This document shows, in pieces, positions 47,176 to 59,500 of a DNA stretch of 64,000 nucleotides. The notes beneath the pieces were generated by a model, which was not told the DNA's origin, did not search any database, and saw only the letters and a program-made list of their open reading frames with translations. Each line of letters starts with the position of its first letter. Within the stretch, counting starts at the first letter, position 1. The position numbers and the translations under genes were made by a program. This stretch comes from Populus alba (taxonomy: Eukaryota; Streptophyta; Magnoliopsida; Malpighiales; Salicaceae). The stretch spans positions 10,416,001-10,480,000 of the forward strand of contig NC_133295.1 in the NCBI RefSeq assembly GCF_005239225.2, in the 5' to 3' direction.

Positions 47176-47988
47176 GTCCCTTGGAGACATGGCCATGCAT
47201 TAGATAGTATGGCAGGTTTAGGTTTAAAATTTCTTCAAAGCAAGTTTTGAAGGACGAAAGAACAGGAAAAAAGAAAATTCTTGGTTTGTAACTATAAGAG
47301 AACAAGAACAAATGAAGGAAAAAGTGAAGAAACTCAAGAGATCGATGCTGTAATTAATGCCGTCAAAATATTTGTGAGATGACAAGTTTTGCATTTTATT
47401 TTAAGGCTTAGATTGAAGCTTAAATTCATTAATAAAAGTTGCAACTTTACTTTTCTACAATGCTTTATTTTTTCCTTTCTACTTAATTAATTTTAAGCTC
47501 ATGATATATATCCGCATTTTCTCTATAAAGAAAAATAGAGTTTCGTTCGAGTTAATTTATCAAGTATAAAATCATTGGGTTCATTTTAACTTTTAAGTGA
47601 TTTATGAAGATCCGATCCCCATGAAATGTTTTTCTCTAGGAAAGATCCGAACAAAACTCATTTTGTATTGGATTAAATAGCTATTAATTAGCATTAATTA
47701 GCTAGTATGTACGTTAATTGAAAATATGCATGTTTAAGTTGCTATATGCGTCTCCATGGGGGCATTAGTCTAATGGTAAAGCATTCAACGTCAAGGTATT
47801 CTTGCTTGAAAATAGCTTGAAACATAAGAGACAAAAAACATCTAGGAAGAAATGCATTTAATTGGGGAGTTGAAAACAAAAATATGTTTTTGTTTTTGTT
47901 TTTGTCTCAAAAATAATTTTTAGCAAGTTTTACATCCCTCTACAAAAGAGAGACAAAAGAGACGAAGAAGAAGATAGAACAAAGTTAA

Positions 47989-48368
47989 TATTGAGCTGCA
48001 TGCACATTCAATCTTCTTCCCTATCCACAAAAGAAGTCTGCAGTGCTGATCTGCAGATATGTTTTCTCTAGCTTAATCCACATCAGCAATGCACAGCAAT
48101 GCAAATCCCCAGCAGCAACAGTAACGAGCAATCCTGCATTCTTCAGTTAACTTCTCCAGCAAGTAATAATGAAGGAGTTAGAGTTAGTTACAGCTGTTGC
48201 AGTTAGTTAAAGCAGTTATAGAAAGTTTGTTATTTCTGTTAGTTAGCCGTTACTTAATCTGTTTTCAATTAGTCTATATATACAGTGTAATAGACATTAG
48301 TGATTAATTAAGAAAGTGGAATATTCAGTTCATAGCCTTCTCTCTCGATTCCATTTCCATTTCCAATA
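47989..48368 (+). repeat. 5' LTR of the young Copia element
   Basis: A 380-bp LTR beginning TATTGAGCTGCATGC and ending CCATTTCCAATA. A TATA-like CTATATATACAGTG at about 48273-48287 is the probable promoter. The end abuts the tRNA-Met primer site. Confidence 0.95.
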
Positions 48369-48460
48369 TGGTATCAGAGCATTCTCTCTGAGTTTTACTT
48401 CCGCATCTTCGAAATCTTATCATCTTCTTCATTCTCTTCTCCACAATCATTCACTTGACA

Positions 48461-51400
48461 ATGGATGTCAACACCAACCTTACATCAGAGATGGATCCTT
48501 CCAATCCTTTCTTCTTGCATCATGGTGACAGCCCTGGAGCCATGATTGTTTCAAAACCTCTCAATGGTGAAAACTATAATTCATGGAAGAGGGCAATGAT
48601 GATGGCCTTATCAGCCAAGAACAAACTCAGCTTTGTCAATGGCACTTTGCCTAAACCTGCTGTTCTTGATGACTCTCAAGGATTGGCATGGATTCGTTGC
48701 AATAATATGGTTCTCTCATGGCTGCTCAACTCTGTTTCAACAGAGATTGCCAATAGCATCATTTACATTGATGATGCTTCTAAAATATGGAAAGATCTCC
48801 AAGATCGGTTTTCTCAGCACAATGGACCACGCATCTTTCAACTTCAGAAATCCATTTCATGCTTATCACAAGAGAACAATTCTGTAAGTTCATACTTTAC
48901 TGCTTTAAAGGGGCTATGGGATGAGTTAGGAAATCACCAACCAATCCCTACCTGCACATGTGGAGCCTTGAAGACTATTCTGTCTTACCATCATCAACAA
49001 CAGGTATATCAATTTCTAATGGGATTAAATGAGAGTTTTTCACAAGTTCGGGGTCAAATTCTGCTGATTGATCCACTACCTTCAATCAACAAAGTTTTCT
49101 CACTTGTCATCCAAGAAGAGAGGCAACGAATGATCTCTTTATCAAGCATTTCATTCAATCAGAACACTACTGCTTTGTTTACAAAGACTGTGCCTTCAAA
49201 TCGCTTTAATGGTAACGAGTCTTCTTTTGTTAGAAAAGATCGACCTATCTGCTCTCATTGTGGGATTACTGGCCACACAGTGGAGAAATGTTACAGAATT
49301 CATGGCTTTCCTCCTGGCTACAAGTTCAATAGAGGAAAGAATGCACCTTCTAGTGCTAATCAAGTCTCTAACTGTAATGCCTCTCAGCTCCCTATTACCT
49401 ATGAACAGTGCCAGCAACTCATTAATATGTTCAAGCCATCCATCTCAGAGCATGACTCGTCTGTTAACCAAGTTTCCTCATCCGCACCCACAGAACCAGA
49501 AATCTCCATGCAAGGTGAAAATGTGACAAGTGCAGGTGATTTTTCACTCAAAAATGGTATAAATCTTCATGATCCAGATTTACACCATTCTGTCTTTGCA
49601 TCATCTTTATCTCTAACTTCTCAGGCTTCCCTCACAAACTCTACCAAAACATCTTGGATCATTGATACTGGTGCTACAGATCACATGATCTGTTCTATAT
49701 CACTTTTTACAAGCATTACTTCAGCTATTTCCAAATCTGTGAGATTACCGAATGGACAATATGCCTCAGTTTCTCACATTGGCACAGTTAAAATTTCAGA
49801 CTCTTTTATTCTAACAGACGTGCTATGCATTCCTTCTTTTTCCTTCAACTTAATATCTGTTAGCAAATTGATTCAAACTCTACATTGTTGTGTCATCTTC
49901 TTATCACAGTTTTGTTTTGTTCAGCACCTTACAAGCTGGAAAACGATTGGTGTGGGTAAAGAAGCTGGAGGTTTATATCATTTGATGCAGAATCCAGTCT
50001 ATGTTTTACCTAAGAATTCTGTATCTGTCAAGCCTGAAAATTTCATGCTAAAAAATAATGTCACTGCCTTAGCCTTTGCAAGTTTCTCTGTAAACTTTGT
50101 CCATCATAGCTTGTGGCACTATGGATTAGGCCATCCTTCTGATTCCCCTTTACGTTTGCTTTCTCATGTAATTCCACAGGTTCTACATGAATCAAATAAG
50201 AATTGCCACATTTGTCCATTGGCCAAACAACATCGTCTCTCTTTTCCCCATAGCTCATCCATTTCCACTCAACCTTTTGATTTAATCCATTGTGATATTT
50301 GGGGCCCCTTTTCCATAAAATCCCTTACTGGTTCATCATATTTTCTAACCATTGTTGATGACCACACCAGATTTACATGGATTCACCTTTTAGACAATAA
50401 ATCTCAAACCAGAACTCACATTCAATCTTTCTTTAATCTGGTTGAAACACAGTTCCATACTAGAATCAAATGTTTACGGTCAGATAATGGAGTTGAGTTC
50501 AACATGAACCATTTTTATGCATCAAAGGGTGTTGTTCATCAACTTAGCTGTGTTGAAACCCCACAGCAAAACTCCATTGTTGAGCGCAAACATCAGCATA
50601 TCTTGAATGTAGCTAGATCAATTCGTTTTCAGTCCCATTTGCCTCTACAATTTTTGGGGGATTGTGTTCTTACAGCCGTGCATTTGATAAATAGGATCCC
50701 TACTCTTATACTGCAGAATAAATCTCCTTATGAAACCTTGTTCAAATCTTCTCCAGCTTATTCTCATTTACGTGTATTTGGCTGTCTTTGTTATGCCAAT
50801 ACCCTTCTTCGAAATCGCCAAAAATTTGATTCTCGAGCTACACCTTGCATATTCCTTGGTTATCCCTTGGGCATGAAAGGTTACAAACTATATAATCTAC
50901 ATCTTCATACCGTTTTTGTTTCCAGAAATGTTGTGTTTCATGAAAATATATTTCCCTTTGCTCTTAGCCATCATCCATCCCAAAATGATTCTATATTACC
51001 TCTGCCTATTCCCATACATGACTCATCTATTCCTTCATTTGATTCCTCACCTACACACTATTTTCCCTCAAGCCATATCAATTCCCCTTCTAACTCCTTA
51101 AATCCCCCAACAGAACCATGCATACCATCCACTGCAGAAATTTCACCTCAGCCTTGTAGAAAGTCTTCTCGGGTAAAACACACACCTGGATATCTGCATG
51201 ACTATCATTGTCATGTTGCAACCTCCACTTCAGATCCTACAACTTCATCTACAGCTTCAGTTATTCCTTATCCTCTTTCTTCAGTTCTTTCCTATAACCA
51301 TCTTTCCTCTACTCAAAAATCGTTTAGTCTTTCTGTTTCTGCACTTGTTGAACCCACATCCTATATACAAGTTGTTAAACATGAGGAATGGCGTGAGGCT

Positions 51401-52879
51401 ATGGCTGCTGAGATCAAAGCACTTGAACAAAATGATACATGGACTATTGTTGATTCTCCTATCTCCAAGCACGTTATTGGTTGTAAATGGGTTTACAAAG
51501 TCAAGTTACACTCTGATGGGACTTTGGAAAGGTATAAAGCTCGTTTGGTTGCCAAGGGATACAATCAATGCGAAGGATTGGACTACTATGAAACATTTTC
51601 TCCTGTGGCTAAACTCACCACTGTGAGAACTCTTCTGGCAGTTGCAGCAGTCAAGAAGTGGGATTTTCATCAGTTGGACGTGAATAATGCATTTCTTCAT
51701 GGACAATTAGATGAAGAAGTCTACATGTCTTTACCTCCTGGATTTGCTAGACAGGGGGAGTCCAAGGTATGCAAGTTACACAAATCAATTTATGGCTTAA
51801 AGCAGTCTTCAAGGCAATGGTTTGCTAAATTTTCTACTGCCCTGCTCGAGTTTGGATTCATACAATCCAAGGCGGATTACACTTTATTCACACGAATTTT
51901 GGAGGGTTCTTTTATTGCCCTGCTAGTTTATGTTGATGATATAATTGTGGCCAACAATAATTCTACTAAGGTTTCAGAATTTATCAAATTGCTTAATGAT
52001 CGATTTAAGCTCAAAGACCTTGGTCAGTTGAAATATTTCCTTGGATTAGAAATTGCTCGCAGTGAGCTTGGTATCTCTGTTTGCCAGAGAAAATATGCTT
52101 TGGAAATCCTTGAAGACACTGGTATGTTGGCTTCCAAACCAGTGCGTTTTCCAATGGAACCCAATCTGCATTTATCTAAAGATTCTGGACCAATCTTAGA
52201 TAATCCTACTGCCTACAGACGGCTTGTTGGGAGGTTACTCTATCTCACTATCAGCAGACCTGATATCTCATTTGCAGTGCAAGTTTTAAGTCAATTCATG
52301 GACAAGCCTCGAGTCCCTCATCTAACTGCTGCTACTAGAGTCCTGCGATACATTAAGGCATCTCCAGCTCAAGGATTGTTCTTTCCAGTTATCTCTAGTT
52401 TACAAATGAAGGCCTTCTGTGATTCTGATTGGGCCGGTTGTGTTGATACCAGACGTTCAGTCACTGGGTACTGCGTCTTCCTTGATGCCTCTTTAATCTC
52501 TTGGAAATCAAAGAAACAGACCACTGTTTCCAGGTCTTCTGCTGAGGCAGAGTACAGAGCCATGGCATCAGCTTGTTGTGAGATTGTATGGCTTCGTAAT
52601 CTTCTTCTAGACTTACAGGTTTCTCCTCAAACTACTCTTCTCTACTGTGATAGCAAAGCTGCCCTTCACATTGCTGCTAACCCTGTATATCATGAGCGTA
52701 CCAAACACATTGACATTGACTGTCATGTGATTCGCGAAAAGCTTCAGTTAGGCATTGTGCGCACTTTTCATGTTTCCTCCAAGCATCAGCTCGCTGATGT
52801 ATTTACTAAAGCTCTTGGCTTCTCCCTTTTCTATCCTCTATTATCCAAGATGAGTCTTCACAATATCTATTCTCCTTGA
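48461..52879 (+). CDS. Copia gag-pol polyprotein, full length
   Basis: A 1472-residue polyprotein from the ATG at 48461; the open frame begins slightly upstream at a non-ATG codon. Domains in order: Gag (LNGENYNSWKRAMMMALSAK, about residue 35), a CCHC zinc knuckle CSHCGITGHTVEKC (about 264), aspartic protease IIDTGATDHM (about 402), and the integrase zinc region (LGHP...CHICPLAKQH, about 550-590). The integrase catalytic core follows, with HCDIWGPF (about 611), the RSDNGVEF Asp and the ERKHQ Glu. Next are reverse transcriptase with GCKWVYKVKLHSDGTLERYK and YVDDIIVA (about 1156), and RNase H with CDSDWAGCVDTRRSVTGYC (about 1320) and RSSAEAEYRAMA. No stop or frameshift interrupts it. A few residues differ from the common pattern (LWHYGLGHP for the usual Arg; QNSIVERKHQ for the usual Gly), so activity is not certain. 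A truncated relative lies at 33130-34290. Confidence 0.97.
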   Translation: MDVNTNLTSEMDPSNPFFLHHGDSPGAMIVSKPLNGENYNSWKRAMMMALSAKNKLSFVNGTLPKPAVLDDSQGLAWIRCNNMVLSWLLNSVSTEIANSIIYIDDASKIWKDLQDRFSQHNGPRIFQLQKSISCLSQENNSVSSYFTALKGLWDELGNHQPIPTCTCGALKTILSYHHQQQVYQFLMGLNESFSQVRGQILLIDPLPSINKVFSLVIQEERQRMISLSSISFNQNTTALFTKTVPSNRFNGNESSFVRKDRPICSHCGITGHTVEKCYRIHGFPPGYKFNRGKNAPSSANQVSNCNASQLPITYEQCQQLINMFKPSISEHDSSVNQVSSSAPTEPEISMQGENVTSAGDFSLKNGINLHDPDLHHSVFASSLSLTSQASLTNSTKTSWIIDTGATDHMICSISLFTSITSAISKSVRLPNGQYASVSHIGTVKISDSFILTDVLCIPSFSFNLISVSKLIQTLHCCVIFLSQFCFVQHLTSWKTIGVGKEAGGLYHLMQNPVYVLPKNSVSVKPENFMLKNNVTALAFASFSVNFVHHSLWHYGLGHPSDSPLRLLSHVIPQVLHESNKNCHICPLAKQHRLSFPHSSSISTQPFDLIHCDIWGPFSIKSLTGSSYFLTIVDDHTRFTWIHLLDNKSQTRTHIQSFFNLVETQFHTRIKCLRSDNGVEFNMNHFYASKGVVHQLSCVETPQQNSIVERKHQHILNVARSIRFQSHLPLQFLGDCVLTAVHLINRIPTLILQNKSPYETLFKSSPAYSHLRVFGCLCYANTLLRNRQKFDSRATPCIFLGYPLGMKGYKLYNLHLHTVFVSRNVVFHENIFPFALSHHPSQNDSILPLPIPIHDSSIPSFDSSPTHYFPSSHINSPSNSLNPPTEPCIPSTAEISPQPCRKSSRVKHTPGYLHDYHCHVATSTSDPTTSSTASVIPYPLSSVLSYNHLSSTQKSFSLSVSALVEPTSYIQVVKHEEWREAMAAEIKALEQNDTWTIVDSPISKHVIGCKWVYKVKLHSDGTLERYKARLVAKGYNQCEGLDYYETFSPVAKLTTVRTLLAVAAVKKWDFHQLDVNNAFLHGQLDEEVYMSLPPGFARQGESKVCKLHKSIYGLKQSSRQWFAKFSTALLEFGFIQSKADYTLFTRILEGSFIALLVYVDDIIVANNNSTKVSEFIKLLNDRFKLKDLGQLKYFLGLEIARSELGISVCQRKYALEILEDTGMLASKPVRFPMEPNLHLSKDSGPILDNPTAYRRLVGRLLYLTISRPDISFAVQVLSQFMDKPRVPHLTAATRVLRYIKASPAQGLFFPVISSLQMKAFCDSDWAGCVDTRRSVTGYCVFLDASLISWKSKKQTTVSRSSAEAEYRAMASACCEIVWLRNLLLDLQVSPQTTLLYCDSKAALHIAANPVYHERTKHIDIDCHVIREKLQLGIVRTFHVSSKHQLADVFTKALGFSLFYPLLSKMSLHNIYSP

Positions 52880-52909
52880 ATTTTCTTTGCGTCTCATCTT
52901 GAGGGGGAG

Positions 52910-53291
52910 TATTGAGCTGCATGCACATTCAATCTTTTTCCCTATCCACAAAAGAAGTCTGCAGTGCTGATCTGCAGATATGTTTTCTCTAGCTTAATCC
53001 ACATCAGCAATGCCTACAGCAATGCAAATCCCCAGCAGCAACAGTAACGAGCAATCCTGCATTCTTCAGTTAACTTCTCCAGCAAGTAATAATGAAGGAG
53101 TTAGAGTTAGTTACAGCTGTTGCAGTTAGTTAAAGCAATTATAGAAAGTTTGTTATTTCTGTTAGTTAGCCGTTACTTAATCTGTTTTCAATTAGTCTAT
53201 ATATACAGTGTAATAGACATTAGTGATTAATTAAGAAAGTGGAATATTCAGTTCATAGCCTTCTCTCTCGATTCCATTTCCAATTCCAATA
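52910..53291 (+). repeat. 3' LTR of the young Copia element
   Basis: A 382-bp partner of 47989-48368, two bases longer because of GCCTACAGC where the 5' copy has GCACAGC. It is preceded by the polypurine tract and followed by GTTAA. Confidence 0.95.
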
Positions 53292-54529
53292 GTTAATTTT
53301 TTTCTACAAATTTCCCTTTAAATGAGTGAACTTTCTAACATTATTAAAGAAAATGATTATCGTTATTTAAAAATTAAGATAATAATTAATACACACATTA
53401 TCTAAAAAAATAAATTGATCATGCTTTTAAAAAATGGATTTAATGATGAAGATATGATAATTGAATAATAATAATAATAATAAAATATGCAAGTGTGATG
53501 AAATTATTACACTATATTTTCAATAACTTTGTGTGGATGGAAACATTATATTTGACATGTGATTGGTATAATTATTTATTTTATTATTTAATATATTTAT
53601 TGAAATGATTTAATAATTGAGAAAATCATAATTTAATTAAATTATCTTTTTAGAAATCAATTGTCTTTTTATGATTATTCAAATCCTTTTTTAATGTAAT
53701 TTTGATGAATAAGAAATTATCATTTTAAATTAGTTTAAGAAAAAACTTTAATGCTTACTATAAACTAAAGTGAAAATAATATTTTATATTTATTATTTCA
53801 AAATTGTAAGTTTAATGATAATATTCAGAGTAAAACAATTTTTTTTATCTTGTTTATCATCAAGTAAACAAAATATAGAAAATTCATTATATTTTATATA
53901 TCATTATCAAATACAACTATATTTACATCTCATGTTGTCTCAAACTATCTTCATCTATTTTGTTTCATATATATATATCGCAGGGGGTTAAGTAATTATT
54001 ACATGTTCAGGAAACATGGAACAAAATCAGCATTGTAGTTCCGAATTAAATTAAAATGCTTTAATTAGAATTTACTTCACGCAAGTAAATGTGGTTTCAA
54101 ATGGTGAAGACATGGTAAGTTACTATGTGAATAATAAAGTAGACATTAATAACTAATCAGAGGGTTCTAGTCCAAATTTTATCTAAAGTTGAAAAGAGAA
54201 GCCAAGGTGATGCAAGCATTCAAACTAAAATTGGAGATTTATATGATTAACTAACTCAACTAAATTTAATAAGCTAAACTAAATTAAATAATATAAATAA
54301 AAAATACAACGATACCAAATAAACTAATTAATAAAAAAATTAACAATAAAAAGGGTAAAAAAACACAAATTGAACCATCCAAGTTAGTAGTATATTAAAT
54401 ATACGACTTGGTTGTAATAACTATGAAAATAAATTGAATAAAATTATAAAATTCAATTATAAAATATCTCAATGTTCAAGGGTGAAAGTGGGATAAAGTA
54501 ATTTTTAAAAAAATAGTGAAAAAAAAAAA

Positions 54530-54830
54530 GATTCATGTTAGCCATAGTTAACCTGCTAACCCTATAAAAATGAAAGCGAAAAAAATAGACTGAAGAATAA
54601 TTCTCAATAAATCAAATGTTAAAAAAATAAAATTGAAAAAAACAATTCAATTTAAAAAATAAAAGTCAAATTATGTTAACCTTCAAAACCCGTGACCTTA
54701 ATTATAAATTCGGGACCAACACTATATAAAGCAAATCTTAAAAAACAATAAAACAAAATTATAAATCAATAAAATGATAGGGGATGAAATTCAAAAAAAA
54801 AATACAATAAAAAATAAAAGCCTTCCAAAA
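54530..54830 (+). repeat. Degenerate tandem-module repeat, two modules
   Basis: The sequences AGTTAACCTGCTAACCCTAT and TATGTTAACCTTCAAAACC begin two modules that contain CCGTGACCTTAATTATAAAT and ATGATAGGGGATGAAATTCA. They are related in order and wording to the modules at 28929-29600. Confidence 0.5.
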
Positions 54831-56033
54831 AAAAGAAAGGGCAACTAAAAACATAAGAACTAAACTTGATACAAAATAATTTGAAATAAAATGTGATAAA
54901 AAAAAATATAAAAATTGAGCTTTTATGCTTTTAAGGATACGAAAGTCGTCTGTACACTATTTCTAAAATGTAAAAATATCAAATTAACTTTGTTAAATCT
55001 TTAAATAAAATTGACTTTTAAAAATAATATTATTTTTAGATTATGCTTATATAAGGTTTAAATATCGAGTTACCTCAGATAATTGGATAATGACCATTGG
55101 CTCATGTGTAAATGACCAAATTGCTTCCAAGAACAAGTTAATATTTTTTATTGCAAGGTCAAAAAAGTAATAACCCTATTATAGTGTATTATAGTGAATA
55201 GAAATTTGTAAATATGTGCATAATGTTTTCTACATCTCTTTCGATTTTATTTTTTTTAATGAAATGACGACATGTTTTGCTTGAACCGAATTATTATGTT
55301 TATATATATATATTACTTGGTCTGGAATGATTTTATTATTATAATAGGTACTTGTTTTCCACCAAACAAATTATAAATACTTTAATATAACGATATCAAA
55401 TTATTATTTTTGTTTATATTTGTTGGTTATCTTTTGTTCTCAAGTTTATTTATTATTTCATTTTTTTATTCTCTTACAGACACACACACACACACACAAA
55501 ATACTTCTACTAATATTAAAAAGTATATTTTAATCACAACATAACATAAAATCTTATCCATACCTATACTTTTTATATTTGCCTCACATCTAAAAATAAC
55601 AAAAATTTTAAAATAAAAGGATTTGTAAAAAATATACTACTAATATTATTTTTAATTTTATAATATTAAAATATTAATATTAATAACTAGGATCCAATAT
55701 TTCATAAAGTTTTATTATATTTGGAGCTCTTTTAGGAACTTTCAATGATAGCCATTATTAAATATAAGTAATCAAAATAATATTATTTTAGTTTACGATT
55801 TTACCATATATTTACTTTCATATTTGATTATTTTATTTTTATCATAAAGTCCAACTGACTTTATTTTTAAACAAAAACAGGATAATTTTTTTATTTGAAA
55901 TAATAATATACATGCATTGCAGAAAAACGAAATCAATTCAATGCCTTTTAAAATATAAAGTAATTTTAAAACACATCTAAAATAGAAGAAGGTTTACACT
56001 ATAAAAATAAACAGAAAATTCTAAAGTGCCTTG

Positions 56034-56076
56034 CATGCGCGTGCACATGTAGGGGGTTGTGGTGCACGCGCACATG
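56034..56076. repeat. GC-rich imperfect inverted repeat
   Basis: The left arm CATGCGCGTGCAC (56034-56046) pairs with the right arm GTGCACGCGCACATG (56062-56076) around a 15-base loop. Nine of the pairs next to the loop are contiguous. It stands out because the surrounding 2.7 kb is AT-rich. The function is unknown. Confidence 0.6.
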
Positions 56077-56578
56077 TTCAGCTCTATGGTAAATTTTGAG
56101 GTAGCAACCCAGCTGAAGAATCTCCTGCCACGATAAAAGACAGCAGCCTGCATTTTGGATTCGACTCAACTATAAAGCCAGCTATCAAAAGGCCATCGAG
56201 ATTCGTATCAACAATTCGTCACCGCATGTGGAGTTTACCAGTGACCTGATCCCCTCCTCCCACCGTCCTCATCCATCTTTCTTTAGGAGAAAGCTTGGGA
56301 GACTGAGTCAAGAAAAAGATGGCGAAAACTCTGTTGTTATTTGAAAGACAGCAAAATAACGAAGCAAGACACTAGAATTTCTGATCAACAAACTTTGCTT
56401 GCACCAGGCAAAATTTGGATTGGGTGTCTGCAAGAGAATAAATCAACCTGATAAAAAAAACAAAAAAAAAAAAACCTAAACGAGTTCCTGGCCTGATCTA
56501 CAAAAACATGTTCTTGAATGCAATAGCATGATATTATCATCTAATGACCCGTGTTAACAGCAAAATCTCCCCAGAACT

Positions 56579-59500
56579 TCAAGCTGTCTTTGGCTTTGGC
56601 TTAATGCGCTTCACTCTTGAATACAGAAAAACTCCGGCAAGGGCAATCCCGGTACCTAAAATGAGTTCATACCAAGAAATCATGTGATAAAATATAACAA
56701 GCATGCAGACCAGTAAATAAATTTCTGTGACATCAAAATATGAATTTTACCAAGTGAGTTGATAGGCGACACAGGTGTCTTGAAGAAGAGGACAGAGCTC
56801 ACAATGACAACCACCCGCTTCACGCAATTACCAACAGAGTGTGTAACAGGGGATACCCTTTGCAAAATCATATAGGAAACCTGCGAGGTATAATCCCAAA
56901 TAGATCAGACTTGGCTATTTTGGAACAAGAAAGCTATCTACAAAGTGCAAATTCCGTTCGACACATGACTTGGACAAACTGTAATCTGTTGTGCAGACAA
57001 ACTGTAATCTGTTGCATCCTCTATTTTCTAGAGATACAGGCCTGCAATCATACACATGCACTTGTGCACACTTCCTATTTTAGTTTCAAGCTGTTTTACC
57101 ACCCCAGCAGGGATCAATTGCACTGAGCACAAAACGAGAGTTCCTTTTTTCTCCTCAAAGAATTAGTTAACATAATAAGAAAAACAAAAATAATAAAAAA
57201 AGAACAAATTCCAGACATGTATATTCTTTTATATCAGGGCGCCAATGCACCAATAGCAATCAGAAGCTTGAAGAGTTCAGCTAACACCAGAACAAAGATG
57301 GCAATGACAAACATGATAGAAGAATGTTTTGAGAATCATTTTTTGCATGACAACTATCCTATTTTGAAAGGTAGGACAACAACTACTTCTCAACCTCTCT
57401 TGCCAAAATGAAGGATATAGGTTAGAAAATAAACAATATGGAACCTAGAAAAACTTGAACAATATAGAATTGATCATTTTTCAAAACCAAAAGGGGAGAT
57501 TTGCATATCTGTTTCTCAACAGCCACTAAATGCGCTATGAAAGTCAGGTTGTATTTTTTAATAGCATAGATCAGACTACTCAAATTTGTCTAACAGTGAT
57601 ATGTAGACATTTTCCAGCACATAAGAAATGCTGTCACAGTAATTTTCCACAAAAAGTTAGTCCATTAAAAACAACCCAAGGAATTAAGTGCTCAAAAGAA
57701 GGCAAATTTCTACTGGTGAAGACTGAAAATAAAATATAAAAATGATTACTTTCAAAAATACAAAAATGACAGTACTACAGAGACTAAAATACACACTCAA
57801 CAAGATGCTAGAAAGGTAAAAACAAAATATTAACTAGGAATAGACCTATGCGTTTGGAGAAAAAGAAAAAAGAGAAACATAAAAAACACAAAAGCAGCCT
57901 TACCTGTTGATAGGCATGGAAGCAAAGCGCAGCAAGAAAAGCCCTAGTGTATACCTCTTTAACATTCAATCCCTGTAACAAATAACAGATAAGCAAATCA
58001 GAAAAAAAACTCATATCAAGCATGCAGTTTGAGCAACCATGAATTTTTTTAGACATTTTTTTTCTATAGAGAGAACTCACAGCAGATTGGAGGTAAGCTG
58101 GAGTAAACTTGACACCTTCCATGAAGATAGTCACAGGGGCTAACAAGATAAATGACATGATTGTTATGATGGAGAAAAGAGTAATGTTGTCCATAGATTC
58201 CTGTTCATGAGGAAACCATCAATCATGTACCAATCTAAATCAAATTAGAGCAAAATGAAGTAGCAGAATATGCAATACGCAACGAATCATGGAAAATGTT
58301 TAGCTCAATTGGGGAGCAAAATCAAAATAGTCAGTCCAGCATGTACCAAAACCATGATGAAGTTGTAAATCTGGGAAGTAGGAATTACCTCTTTCTTAAC
58401 CATGACCTTTTTACTTAGGACATTACGAGATTGGTTTGTCAAATTAGAAGCCATTGCACTCCAAAAACCAGCCCTTTTAAAAACATAATGACAAGTTCAT
58501 AATAAAGTGCATCAGTAACAGCTCCAAATAAAGTGCATCCATAAAATTTTGGGGTGGTAAGGACTGAAATTATATAATGACTAGACAGCATCACTTACCA
58601 ATTGAAAGAGGCCTCAGTGACTGAGGCAAGTGCCACTCCACCAACAATTGGTATAATGGAACCAACCACCCAAAGTGTAGGCATCTGGTGCAGAGTGATA
58701 AGAATTAGAGCTAAAGCAACTTAACTAGCATCTGACAGAATCAGCAAGCATTCAAACTGTAACAGCAACATTAGATACTAGAATGGGCATGTTAGCAAAT
58801 TCAAGTTAACTCCATCCAGGGTACCCAGAATAAACAAACAATGAGGAAAAAAAAGCAAAAAGCCTCACCTCCCCGAGAAACATAGCAGAGAGGACAACCG
58901 AGAAGAATGGTTCCATAGCCTTGATAGTGTGCGTGAATGAAACAGCAACCTTCCCAAGACTCATATTAGTGAAAAGGTTCCCTAGCGTGTGAACCACCGC
59001 CAATGGCAGAATTGCAGCAAGCTACCCAAAAACAAAACAAAAATAAGTTTCCATCTCGACAACAAAAAGAATCAATCACCCACATATTGAACACAGCAGC
59101 TGCAATACAAATCAAATACCTGCGCGCCACTAACTTTCGGCTTTTTATACAGATTGAAAGTCCACATAAAAGCAATCAATACCGTCCCAACAGTAAACTG
59201 AGCTGCAGTGATAGTTACTGGGTTCGGGAATACCCTCAAAACCTGTGACAATTAGCATTACCAATCACGGTCATTCATCCTCCTTTATCATGGCTACCAA
59301 TACTGAACACCAATCTACATTAATCTAAGCAAAACTAAAATCACAAACAATTTTTTTTTAAGAAGAAGAAGAAGAAGAAGAAGAACATCTGGATAATCGA
59401 TATAGTGTGATTGCTAATTAGAATTAAAATTAAAAAAATGAATTCATATGTTACTAAATTTGACAAATGATCTAAACATCTCCATTTCATAAGTTCTTCC

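Larger units (their letters stand above)
47989..53291 (+). mobile_element. Young, apparently complete Copia LTR retrotransposon
   Basis: A 5303-bp Ty1/Copia element flanked by the 5-bp duplication GTTAA (47984-47988 and 53292-53296). LTRs are 47989-48368 and 52910-53291. The primer site TGGTATCAGAGC (48369-48380) directly follows the 5' LTR, and the polypurine tract GAGGGGGAG (52901-52909) directly precedes the 3' LTR. Those two sites set the LTR ends as TATTGAG...CCAATA rather than TG...CA. The LTRs differ by three substitutions and one 2-bp indel by eye, so the insertion is recent. One uninterrupted polyprotein frame fills the interior. Confidence 0.97.
53297..56570. other. Intergenic AT-rich DNA, no gene seen
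   Basis: The stretch is A/T-rich with further module copies of the repeat seen at 28929-29600 (here 54530-54830) and an (AC)n run at about 55480-55498. A GC-richer segment at 56030-56420 starts with an inverted repeat at 56034-56076. It may belong to the 3' flank of the translocator gene. No coding exon was recognised. Confidence 0.5.

Noticed and set aside
47755..47800. tRNA or SINE-like start, GGGGGCATTAGTCTAATGGTAAAGC
   Set aside because: The box-A-like word is suggestive, but no box B, acceptor stem or A-rich tail follows at the right distance.
49196..51706. Several secondary frames inside the young Copia element
   Set aside because: All are shadows of the single polyprotein frame.
59003..59248. 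Plus-strand open frame across translocator exons
   Set aside because: It is antisense to exons 2-3 of the PPT gene, whose minus-strand frame is unambiguous.
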